A program made the position numbers and the translations under genes. Source: Taeniopygia guttata (lineage: Eukaryota > Chordata > Aves > Passeriformes > Estrildidae). From it: a stretch of DNA of 64,000 nucleotides. This document shows, one piece after another, positions 12,751-22,880 of the stretch. The DNA lies in the NCBI RefSeq assembly GCF_048771995.1, contig NC_133027.1, forward strand, positions 58,403,501-58,467,500, read 5' to 3'. The notes beneath the pieces are model-generated. The model was not told where the DNA came from. It ran no database searches and saw only the letters and a list, made by a program, of their open reading frames with translations. Each line of letters starts with the position of its first letter. Position 1 is the first letter of the stretch.

Positions 12751-13488
12751 CAGTGTCCCCGCCGCGGAGCCGCCCGGATATGGGCAGATCCCGGCCTGCC
12801 TCGCGCGGCTCCCGCCGCTCCCGGATGGAGCCGCGGCCGCCCGTGTGTAACCCCTGCGCGCCCGCGCGGGCCGCCGCACGCACGGCGCAGCGCACGGCTG
12901 GCTAATCCCGGGCCCGCGCCGAGCACCACGGGCAAATTCCCATCTTCGTATTTTCCGATTCTCTTTTAATGCGGAGGAGAAAGTCCCGCTGAGCCTCGTG
13001 TTTCAACTGATGCCCGAATGATGGACTCGTTACAGACCAACAGGAAGGAAAACCCACCGGTTAGCGCTTGGAGTGATCAATTTCATTTCCATCTTTTACG
13101 TTTCAAATAAATCGGGAAGCAAAAATTTAAGCTGCTCTAAGGAGCTCATTGGCAACTCAGTACACCTTGCCCCACACAAAGGGAGGACTACCCTGTCCCC
13201 AGGGCCCCATCCAGCTCCTGCAGCCAGACACGCACGGAATGTGCATCAGGTAAGGTGTTCCAGCTGCAGCAGACCCAGGCCCCTCGCGCCGACTTGATTT
13301 AAAGTACCACTCTAGAGTGGTTATGGTGGAAATGCCATGTAACACCTCATAACTAACCTGTTCCTGCCCAAACACAGAGGTTTCTCCATCCTTTAGGCTC
13401 AATACCCACGCTCAATCCAATTACATTCCTGCAAGCACAGCTATTTGAATTATTTTAGTAAGTCAGACAACTACTCTTGTGCAAAATT
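12751..13488. other. Short gap between LATS1 promoter and NUP43 3' end
   Basis: The left part is the GC-rich shoulder of the LATS1 CpG island (to about 12.94 kb). The rest has ordinary composition with no gene seen. Two same-strand genes are separated here by only about 0.75 kb. Confidence 0.6.
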
Positions 13489-14335
13489 TTTAATAAAAAG
13501 AGAAAGGGCTCTCTGTAACAAAAAGCAGATACAATGCTAATAACAAAATTTAAAACTTTACAAATATTTCAATAACCCAGATGTGAATTTGTGACAAAGA
13601 CTATGTCTCAAGTTTAGAAAGTCTTACTCTTACACCTGAAAACACAGCCAACACATCTGACAATTATTACTGAATTATAAACCCCATTTTTCTGTTGGGA
13701 GATTTACTGGTGTATTATCAAGTTTTAACATGTAGCATCCATGATGAAGCTGTGAATAATTCAAAATAATGTTGCTAGAATGCTCAGATTCCTATAGAAC
13801 CGTTCACATTTCATAGCTTTAACAGTTTTCCTTCCAACTCATGAACCAACATTAACAGTTATGTTCCCCTATATATATAAAAACTCAGCTTAAAAAAAAA
13901 CCCCATCTCTTTCAGGTGACATAAAAAGAATTTCCACAAAGCCCACAGTTTTGCTTTAGAAATGATACTTGAAAAATATCTTTACAGGGAAAAATAAAAA
14001 TTCAGGGTTTACCTTTTCTTCTGTTTTTATGCGCGTGTGTATTATGGACATCACTTTGCAGCAAAGATTTTGCCCTTAATGACTACTTTCCTGCTTGTCA
14101 AAACTAAGCAGGCAGTAGGTAAGAAATGGCATGTAAGCTTGCTCAGTTACCCATCCTGGAGCATCAAGTGACAGCTGTCAGAATGGAAGTACCTCACTTC
14201 TTCCACAGCACCAGGACCAAGCTGATGCCTCTCCCACACACGCCAATAACAGACTAGCGAGTAGCGTTAAGAATGAACCTGACATTTCCCAGTAGTTCAA
14301 GCTGGTCAATACTTCAAAGGGATCCCACAGTCACT
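13475..14335 (-). terminator. NUP43: NUP43 3' UTR with candidate poly(A) signal
   Basis: The stretch after the NUP43 stop has no coding character. The minus-strand word ATTAAA (13494-13489) is the best poly(A) signal seen, about 0.85 kb after the stop. No minus-strand AATAAA was found between it and the stop. The exact end is inferred. Confidence 0.45.
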
Positions 14336-14550
14336 TCATGCAAAAAGGTGTCTGTTCACATAAATAGCCTCTGCGTCAGTACCATATACCAGGCATGGTC
14401 CTAGAACGTCTAAACTATTCACAGACAAAGTCTGATTTGGAATCAGGTTGGTGATTTCCATGCGGTCTTTGGTCGGATCACTGCTTAGCCAGGCACTTAC
14501 TACAGACTGGTTAATGGTACTGTGGGAAAGATAGGCAGTGCTTCTTCCTC
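14336..14550 (-). CDS. NUP43: NUP43 exon 8 (C-terminus and stop)
   Basis: Acceptor TTTTTTCAG, then GA GGA AGA AGC. It encodes STAYLSHSTINQSVVSAWLS and ends IYVNRHLFA with TGA at 14338-14336. No open frame here is long enough to show up on its own; it was found by following the splice phase from exon 7. Confidence 0.94.
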
Positions 14551-17500
14551 CTGAAAAAAGGAAGACAAAGTAAATTTCAATTCTGTTGATATATTCTCAG
14601 AATTTGGAGGAACACAGTAGATATGGGTCAGACATAATGAAAATACTACATTTAAGTCAGTTTTCAGAGTAGGTGAGATGTAAATTAAGGAAAAAGAAAC
14701 TTTAGAAGATCAAGTACTTGAAATAATTACAAAAATTATCTACCAGCTCTACCCTCAGTTAAGACAAATATATCACAACAGCTATTAACTCATCTCACCG
14801 GACAGTGTAAGTACCTGCAAGTTTCTTTAGCCAGATACTAAAGCAAGGGTGCAAGAACACATCTGTTTATAGAGTGTCTATTTGGGGTTTTCTGCATGTG
14901 ACAATAACACTTATTCCCTACTGCTCCTCCTCCCTACTTTGCAGCAAGTGATAAATCTATATTTGACTTTGAATTTTTTCCACATAACACTTTACATTCA
15001 AATTGAAGTCTCATACTGTAAGAACCATCATTCAGCGTAAGATTAGCAGGTGTTGGAAGTGATGCTGAAGGATTTATACTTCATATACTTGAAAACATGC
15101 AGAGTCCAACTTGAATTAGTAATCCTATAATTTCCATAGATAAAACCTTGAATGACAACTTTAAGGCCAAAGGCAACAGGAGACATCTAAAAGTTTCCCC
15201 ACTATTGTCTAATGTGGCAAGCACTTAGCAGTCTTTGTGATTAGAATGTGAAAATAAATGCTTACATTAAAAGCCAGTATCATAACTTTAAAATCCTGCC
15301 ACCATGCAAAAGGATCAAAAATGTTTCATTTATTGAAAGTTCCAATTATTACCCTGAATTGTAAATTCATGATTCTACTGTCTCATTAACCTATCAATTA
15401 TTTTTGTATTCTAAGTTAGCGTAACTCCCTTGGAGACTCAATGTCAGTCAGGCTGCCTCTGTGTCTTTTCTACATACAGATGATTTTTAAGTGAATACAG
15501 TCTATCTTTGGAATCACAGATGCGCCCCTTCACACATTGGTCAGAGGGTAGAAGATTAAAAAACCCAAACCAGACCATGAAAAGCCCTGCACAACTGTTT
15601 GCCGTATAAGTAGTTTTTCTCAAGTGCTTATCCAAGAAAAGTGCTTATCTAAGTTTGCTTTCTAAGAAAAGAAAGCTGCTTTTAATTTTCTGTATTAAGA
15701 TTGTGTTATTAATTGGGTCATGTGAGAACACTGACTGTAATGATGTTACCAACTGACAAATTCAGTGCAGATGGACTTCAAACATCCTTACCTTGATGAA
15801 GAAAAGATGGTTTTTCAGATACATTTGTGGAAGTATCCCAGTGCCAAAGAGATCCATCTTCAGAACACGTGAATAAATGATCAGGGTCAGAGGGATGGAA
15901 GTGAACTTCCCACACTGGAAATATCAAACAGAACCACTTCAGAAGAAGTCTCAAGTACTTCAATCAAAGTATTTGGATAGTATGATATAGACATGTATTT
16001 ACAAGAACCCATGCCTCCATCAAAACCTTTCATTTTTAATTGAAAGGCCCCATCCTAAGTTATATACTGCAGTTTTCCCTCTGCTGGCAGGGGTAAAGTG
16101 GTAGAGAAGAAAAACAAAGAAAAAGATGCTATTTTGTTGCATTTTTAGTACTGTGAAAATTGTTAAAGTCTTATGTGAATTCAGGCATTTTGCATACTGT
16201 CATGTCATATTCCCTGCTGTTAAGTTTAAATCCGCACATTGCATGCATTCTTTCCCAGGACACACATTATTTTGTGTCTAAATACCACAACTGCAGAAGA
16301 CAAATATTTAAGTCAGTAAAATTTAATATCAAGAAATATTTTTATTCAATTTAAATGTACCATCAAATCACAAGATTTTCAGCATAAAATTAATTGCTGT
16401 CTTGTTCACATAGTTACCAGGAAAGTAGAGCTGTTTCAGTACTGTGGAGGCACTAAATGAATGCTGAGTCTCCCCTTCTTCCTCACTTTTTCAAGTTTGT
16501 TAGTACCAGTATTCTGCTTTACTCTATCTGCACTAGCTTCCATGGCTATTTATACACCTACCCTGCAAGAGACACAGCCATTCTGATCAAATGCATCTAA
16601 CAGCTCTTTAAAGAATTGCTTACTAAGTCTACTTTTAGTTTAGATAGAGTTCACTTTTAGATAAAAACAGTCTCCTATACAGAGAAGGAAGACACATTTT
16701 CCAGAGGAAAGCATGGAGCAGTAGTAAGTATCCTGGGAAGAGTATAGAAATGAAGGTTAATGATACAGAGTGAGGAAGGCCAAGAAGAAGCTGGACCTGA
16801 ACCTGGCAAGGGATGAAAATAACAACAGGAAGGGCTTCTACAGGTATTCAACCAGAAAAGAAAGGTCCAAGAGGGCCCCCAATAATCAGTGCTAGAAAAC
16901 TGGTAATCCACAGGGACAAGGCTGAGCTACTCAACAACTTTCTTGCATCAGTCTTCAATGGCAACCTCTCTTCCTATACCTCCCAAGTGGGTGGGCTGCA
17001 AGACAGGGTCTGGGGGAGAAAAGTCCTTCCCACTGTACAAGAAGCTCAGGTTCCACCTAAGGAACCTGAATGTACATAAATCTATGAGGTGCATTGCAGA
17101 GTCGTGAAGGAATTGGATGATGTAGTTGCCAAGCCACTCTCCATGTCTGAAAGGCTATGGGAGTCCAATGAAGTACTAGGGGACTGGAAAAAGGGAAAGA
17201 TGAGCACAAGCCCATGTTTGAAAAGAAAGGATGACCCTGAGAACTATCAACCTGTCAGCCTCAGCTCTGGTCTTGGGAAAAACATGGAAGAAATCCTCCT
17301 AGAAGCTAGGCTAGAACACATGAAGGACAAGGGCATGTAGTCATAGGACAAAGGGGAATGGCTTTCAACTGACAGTAATTTTAGATTAGGTTATTAAGAA
17401 GAAATTCTTTACTGTGTGGGTTGTGAGGCACTGCATCAGGTTTTCCAGAGAAGCTGTGAATGCCTCACCCCTGGAAATGTTCAAGGCTAGGCTGGATGGG

Positions 17501-20500
17501 TCTCTGAGCAACCTGGTCAAGTGGAAGGTGCCCCTACCCTTGGCCGGGGAGGTTGGAAATAAATGAGCTTTAAGGTCCCTTCTAACCCAAATCATTCTAT
17601 GATTCAATGAAATAGCAAGTATGTGATTGTTTTCTAACACAGTTGCAGCAACTTATTTTTACAGGAATCAGCAACTTCTCTAAAATCCCACCTTCTTCTC
17701 CCCCCTCCATTTCAGATACTTACTTTCTGCTTCATGAGCATTTAGCAGGGACACTGGCATAGTACCCTGCCTGATGTCCCATATACTCAGCATTCCATCC
17801 TGGCCCCCTGTGGCCACAATATGCTGTTGATTGGGATGCCTATCCACACAGTGCAGTGGAACTCTGTCACCTGCCCTGCAAAGATGAAAAAACAAAACAA
17901 CCAAATAACCCAAACACGATTTTTTTGTTTAGCTTCTATTTTCGTCTTCTTAATCCCTAATTTGGCATCAGGAGCATTGACAAGTGAGGTACCAGTATTG
18001 ACAGGACCTTCAGTTCCTGTAACATCTGACCAACCCAGGCTGAAGGCACATGACATCTACTGGAAATCAGAAGTATGGCAATAACATGAAGCTACAAACG
18101 GGTTTCGTGCCCTATGGAACATCTGCACAGCATCTGACAGCTTTATAGGAGAGACAAGCCTTTAAGGCAAATAATACGCTACATATACCTATAATATTAT
18201 TCTGATGCATGATATATTTATAGTTTTAGTATACACTAAGAGTTAAAAAGGGAGACCAGGTACTAACAAAATCAGGTACCTAAACCACCATCTAGGCACA
18301 GTAATGGGGATTATTACACAGAGAACACAATTGAAATTTAGCCCATTTTCTTTTCTCACAGTACCTTGTAAGGCACAAAGTTACCATTCAAATACATTCC
18401 AAATGCCAGAAACCTTACATTAGGCCTGTGGAGAAAAGCATATATAAACAGGTAAAGAGTTTGGGATCGAGGATTGAACGTTTTTTTCTCAAAAAAGTGC
18501 ACAGGTATAATAGTCCTTCAAAAGTTAAAACATAAAACAGACCTGCTAAGCACAATGCTGAGTCACACAGTGGTTCAGCCATCAAGCAGTCTGCCTTTTG
18601 CTTATTTAAGTACCAAAGGAGTTAAAATCCTTAAAAAAAAATCAGTAATTTACCATCCCATTGTTAGGAAGCTATTAGGAAAGATTTGAATCAGATTATA
18701 TGAAGTAGCACATACTTTTCAGTAAATAAGTAAAACAAATTACTTAGGTCTTACAGAGAAAATATTTGAGATGGCTCATTTCTTTGCTGTCTGAGGTCCC
18801 ATATTTTTAACTGTCCAATTGAGTTTACTGTCAAGATCTCAGTTGTGCGAAGGAAAGTCACTGCATGGAGTGTACTGCTGTCTGCGTTGTCTGCAAGAGA
18901 TGAGGAGAGCATACAGGTAAAGCTGTGGAATGGTAGTCTCCATTTAATTGCAACAAAGTAACTCTTAATAGAGAACAGAACACAGTTGCTTAAACACGTG
19001 CATAACATATCTCTGCAGTTTCAGGGCCAGAGACCCTCTAGCATCTGCAAATACCTTGTGAAAAAGGAGCCCTTCCTTGCTTACTATATGAAACACTACT
19101 GAGACAAATCTGTAAGATGTATTAAATTAGCTCTGGTGATTACAAAACTACTCGTTGATTTGTAAGATTCCTTTTTGTAGTTCCTAGAAGAGGAACTGAT
19201 TCAACCAAGTTTATGGTTCTCAAAAGTTTTCTTCACATGGCCAGCACCTACTGACAGGAAGTAGCTATGGAGCTTTTCATAATGGAGTTCTAAACACAAG
19301 GGACAGTAACTCTGGCTCACAGCATTAAGCAGTTTTATACAGAAGCAGTTAATTCACCAACTTTTAGACCTTTTCTGAACTGCCAGTGTGGTATCAAGTT
19401 AAACACAAATTATGCTATGCTTGTTAATAACTAAATAGCAAGGCCCCTTTTTTTCAGATCTTTTTATCCAGTGCCTCTTTTTGTCACAGTAATTTACAAT
19501 GTCAAGCAATTCACAGCTTTGAGCTGAAACTTTTGAGGCCTTCTGAAAAAGTGACACAAGAAAAGTGACTTTTCTTGTATTTTATTTCTGTTACTATATA
19601 TAAACTTTTCATCTTGATTATGATGGGGTAACTTTGTCAAGTCTACTTTCACCTCAAGTATTTTAAAATTCTTTGTGTAAGCCCATATGGAAAACATAGG
19701 CAAATTATTATCTTTCTGCATAAAATGGAAATATTTTCTGATACTGAGAAAAAAAATTACAATGATGCCTGGTTACAGATATTTGAATGACTCTTCTGCC
19801 TACTGTTTAAATGAAAGCAGAGGGGAAGAAAAAACTCACTAAAACATCATTAAAAAGAAATGTTGGATTACTTAATACTGAGGTTCTAGAGGATTTAAAG
19901 TTTTATGACAGACTAACACTGAGTGGTTTAGCAATGATACATCTTTATTGCTCCAAAAGATTTTTACATAATCTCTAACTTTATAGATTTTTTTCCTACC
20001 TTAACTGACTACAAACCTATGCACTTTGTACTGTACTCTTAAACAAACAATAACAAAACAGTAACGCTAAACACTAAACAATAAGAAAAATTCCAAGGTA
20101 TTCCTTTGCAACTATTGAATGAGGTACAAGAGTTCTATCTTCAAGTTAAGGATTCAGCTGAGTGCCTGGGAAATGTCAAAGTGTCACTGAAGTGGGAACC
20201 AGCAAAACAGATTGCTTACACCACAGAACTCCATTCTGAAGATCCTGAGAGCATCTTCCAAGACGTTCTCTCTCTTACCTCTCCAACTTTTACTGTAAAA
20301 CCATGAATTTTAAAATACCTAGATGAATATAAAAATACATCTGAAATATGCTTCAAGTATTTGAATTCTGGAGGGATACAGGAATAATCTGGAACAAACA
20401 TGTTTAACCTGGAATACTGAAATCAATATTCAACTAATTTTTTATTTTATTATAATAAACTCAAAACCAAACCCCCTCCATACTAGACTAATTTAAAAAC

Positions 20501-22540
20501 CCTGGTATTTCACACACCTATAGTTCTTACTGCATCTTTTTGGTCAGCCCTGAAGAGATTTATTCTACCATCTTCTCCAACAGTGACAATTTCTGGGTTG
20601 TTGCAGACAACTCCTGTACAGGCTGCTCCACCACAAGCTGTGTCTTGATCCACATGATAATGGGCTTTCTCCCACCGGTGGTCAGCAGATAATGTCTAAG
20701 TATTAACCAGACATGAAATTATGGTCTTAAATAATGAACCCAATAAAACAAATCTTCCAGAATACTCATATAACCAGAAACAAGCCCCAGGAAAGCCACA
20801 GTATTTCATGGGAATGAGAGCCTCCTATACAAATACAAATCAAGAGATCCAAATTTTCACCTTAAACACGCAAGCCTTTTATGAAATGTTAATTATTTCT
20901 TCTCTGAACCACTGTGTTCACATGATCTAGCAATTATAAATAACACTATGGACTGTAAAATGTCTTTCACTAGGCTGATGTCTTCAATATTTCCCAGGAC
21001 AGGGGAAAAGAACTGATGCCCTTAGAAAATAAAAGGTCAGATTCAGATCTTGACTGCAAGGAAGTTAGTTTATTTTAGGTACCACACCAAATTATTAACT
21101 GACATTCACCTTTACTGTGTCATTTGAACATATATAAAAAGGTAATTATGCATTTATTTTCAGTGATTTATAACCAAAGCAAAAGGCTACAGAGTTTACA
21201 TATCTTTCTTCACATGACACTCATAAGAATTCATTCATAATTTTTTAGAATTGAAAAAGAAGTCATTTATTTCAAGAATTCAAAAACTCTGATAAGGCAG
21301 GTAGAAGTCCATTAATACCTACTACCCCAAAACCCTCTAATGTCTCAAAGGATGCTTTCAATGAATGGGCTGTTTGGTTACAGATACAGATAAGGAGATA
21401 CCCCAGTCTGTCTCACTCTGGAATCTAGTTTATGTAGCATATGTGTAAAACATTATTTTGTTTCATCATATGTGTCAAGTCAAAGCTTTTTTAACACACT
21501 TTTAAAAGAAATTCATTTTGGTAGCCAGATGATTTTTATGCTAAGATCAAAGTAACCTGTATTACAGAGAATAGTATCTTAAAGCCAGTGCATGTCACAT
21601 ACCTGGTTATTTTGATGATGATGGAATACAGTTACAGTTCCTGTTGATGAGGCAACCACAATTCTCTCTTGATCCAAAAACTAGAGAGAGAAAACAATAA
21701 TACTATTAGCCAATGTTAGTACCAAGGTGATAATTATTGGTAGGTGGAGGGGAAAAAACCAAACCCACAAAAAACACAGCAATATTGACTGGCATTGTCC
21801 TTTTTCTTCGTAAGAATTTTTTGGCCAATCTCAGCATTTTGACAGTTCACTCTCACTCAACTTCTCCTAAGTGACAAGCCCTTAAAAAATACGGATCTAC
21901 TCAACACAGGTATTTTACCTGCATATCCATAACATCACCGTTGTGCTGGATGTCACACAGCAAATGAGGTTCTCCATGATATTCACCGTTGAGGCCCGCA
22001 TTTCCAAGGTCGCCAGCAGACCAAATGGAGATCCTGTTGTCCTGAACGGAAACGATACCACATGTACTCGAAAACGCTTTTGAAAGTACCGAGCAATAAT
22101 CCTCAGCCAGGGAAAGCAATAGGCTGCGGGCTGCGCGCCGCTCCTGAGGAAGCCGCCGCCGGCCGGAGGGAAACGCTTGCCCCGGGGGATAACGCTGCCG
22201 GGGCGGCCCCAAAGCTCCCTTCTCCCTTGGGGACGCGAGCACGGCACGGTCAAGCGGAGCGCGGGACTGCCGAGCCAGGCGGTGCTCCCGGCCGGCTCCG
22301 GCCCCGCTCCCGCACCAGGCGGCGGAGGGCAAGGGACCGAGGTGGCGTGGGGTGCCGCCGCCACCCGCCCGCGCCCGGCGGGGAGCTGGCGCCGCGCCCT
22401 CGGGCCCGCCCGGGCGGTACCTCGTTGTCCCAGGAGCCGGTGGCGAAGAGGTCGGGGGGCTGGAGCGCGGCGGCGGGCAGGGGCCGCCAGCGCGTCCGGC
22501 TGATCTTCTGCGACACGAACTTGGCGCTCACGTCCTCCAT
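14336..22540 (-). CDS. NUP43: NUP43, WD40 nucleoporin of the Y complex (8 coding exons, complete)
   Basis: NUP43 is a seven-bladed WD40 beta-propeller in the Nup107-160 (Y) complex. It acts at nuclear pores in interphase and at kinetochores in mitosis. Eight exons join with perfect phase: 22540-22421, 22041-21919, 21680-21603, 20695-20518, 18890-18755, 17875-17724, 15914-15792 and 14550-14336 (stop). They total 1125 nt, 374 residues; human NUP43 is 380. The start MEDVSAKFVSQKISRTRWRP, a GH-x-WD-like blade HPNQQHIVATGGQDGMLSIWD and the end DAEAIYVNRHLFA match vertebrate NUP43 closely. All introns use GT-AG. The gene starts in a CpG island divergent from PCMT1 and ends just upstream of LATS1 on the same strand. 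It looks intact. Confidence 0.97.
14551..15791 (-). other. NUP43: NUP43 intron 7, nothing recognised
   Basis: Intronic sequence of ordinary composition with GT-AG ends. I see no repeat family or RNA gene in it. Confidence 0.7.
15792..15914 (-). CDS. NUP43: NUP43 exon 7
   Basis: Acceptor TTTCCAG, then TG TGG GAA, completing the methionine of MWEVHFHPSDPDHLFTCS. It includes the WD blade EDGSLWHWD and ends CAA G before GTAAGG. Confidence 0.95.
15915..17723 (-). other. NUP43: NUP43 intron 6, contains a CR1 copy
   Basis: An intron of 1.8 kb, about half of it one CR1 LINE in the opposite orientation (about 16740-17612). The remainder is unremarkable. Confidence 0.75.
16740..17612 (+). mobile_element. 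CR1 LINE, internally deleted, with ORF2 remnants
   Basis: The left part encodes recognisable CR1 ORF2 pieces between endonuclease and reverse transcriptase: a KKKLDLNLARD-like stretch, AELLNNFLASVFNG, and PENYQPVSLSS from the first RT motif. After about 17340 it jumps to the CR1 3' end (GTTCAAGGCTAGGCTGGATG, then AAGGTCCCTTCTAACCCAAA and ATTCTATGATTC). Most of the RT domain is therefore missing, and stops are present. It is antisense to NUP43 inside intron 6 and cannot move by itself. Confidence 0.9.
17724..17875 (-). CDS. NUP43: NUP43 exon 6
   Basis: Acceptor TTTGCAG, then GGCAGGTGAC, completing leucine and giving A-G-D-R-V-P-L-H. It carries the WD repeat HIVATGGQDGMLSIWD and ends at HEAE plus one base before GTAAGTA. 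Confidence 0.95.
17876..18754 (-). other. NUP43: NUP43 intron 5, nothing recognised
   Basis: AT-rich intron. Small open frames on both strands have no supported identity. Confidence 0.7.
18755..18890 (-). CDS. NUP43: NUP43 exon 5
   Basis: Acceptor CTTGCAG, then AC AAC GCA. It encodes NADSSTLHAVTFLRTTEIL and the blade ending SIGQLKIWDLRQQ. It ends with two bases of a leucine codon at donor GTAAGA. Confidence 0.95.
18891..20517 (-). other. NUP43: NUP43 intron 4, nothing recognised
   Basis: The longest intron of the gene without a clear repeat. A 66-codon plus-strand frame at 20106-20306 has no family resemblance and is taken as chance. Confidence 0.65.
20518..20695 (-). CDS. NUP43: NUP43 exon 4
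   Basis: Acceptor ACTTAG, then ACA TTA TCT. It contains GVVCNNPEIVTVGEDGRINL and ends ...VRTI plus one base, before GTGTGTG. An earlier GTAAGA inside the exon (before VRTI) was rejected, because using it would remove VRTI and break phase with exon 5. Confidence 0.93.
20696..21602 (-). other. NUP43: NUP43 intron 3, nothing recognised
   Basis: Ordinary AT-rich intron bounded by GTATGTG and ACTTAG. Confidence 0.7.
21603..21680 (-). CDS. NUP43: NUP43 exon 3 (78 nt)
   Basis: Acceptor CTCTAG, then TTT TTG GAT; donor GTATGTG follows AAC CAG. It encodes 26 residues (FLDQERIVVASSTGTVTVF and HHHQNNQ). Too short to stand out as an open frame, but framed exactly by its neighbours. Confidence 0.93.
21919..22041 (-). 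CDS. NUP43: NUP43 exon 2
   Basis: Acceptor TTCAG, then GAC AAC AGG (D-N-R). It ends ATG CAG before the donor GTAAAA. Forty-one codons in phase 0, including GEPHLLCDIQHNGDVMDMQ of the first propeller blades. Confidence 0.95.
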
Positions 22541-22880
22541 GGCCGCGCCCGCCCCGCGCCCGCTCCCGCCCGCCCCGCGCCACGCGCGCTGATTGGCTGC
22601 GGCGCGACGGCGAGCGCGGAGGGACAGGCGGGGGCGCGCTCGGGCCGTGCCGGGAGCGGCGCTGGGGCAGCCCCGGGCGCTCTGTCGGAGGCGGTGGGCG
22701 CCCGCTGCCCGCGGTGACCGGGCTGGGGCGGCGCTGCGCTCTACCTGACCCTCAGCAGCTGCGCCGGCGCGCATCGGCTCCGTGTCGGTAGTAGGTCGGG
22801 TTCGGAGAGGAGGAAACAGAGGATGACGCGACCGTGCCGCTGTGTTACCTGTGTGCTCGGCTGGGCCGCGTCCGCCGGAG
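22120..22880 (-). promoter_or_regulatory. NUP43: NUP43 CpG-island promoter
   Basis: A strongly GC- and CpG-rich stretch centred on the NUP43 start codon. An inverted CCAAT box (GATTGGCTGCGG, ATTGG at 22592-22596) lies about 50 bp upstream of the start codon. No TATA box is seen. Long open frames on both strands here are a by-product of high GC. The transcription start is probably between the CCAAT box and 22541. Confidence 0.75.
22421..22540 (-). CDS. NUP43: NUP43 exon 1
   Basis: Forty codons from the start at 22540 to ...TGSWDNE, ending at the donor GTACCG (22420). The exon is GC-rich because it lies in the promoter CpG island. Confidence 0.95.

Noticed and set aside
12129-12905. 258-codon plus-strand open frame across the LATS1 CpG island
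   Set aside because: High GC removes stop codons. The peptide is arginine/proline/alanine-rich low complexity with no domain.
20518-20532. Internal GTAAGA in NUP43 exon 4 as the donor site
   Set aside because: Using it would delete the conserved VRTI and break the reading phase with exon 5. The GTGTGTG donor keeps both.
22062-22774. Several overlapping open frames of 100-220 codons on both strands around NUP43 exon 1
   Set aside because: Composition effect of the CpG island. Only the 40-codon MEDVSAKF frame joins in phase to the next NUP43 exon.
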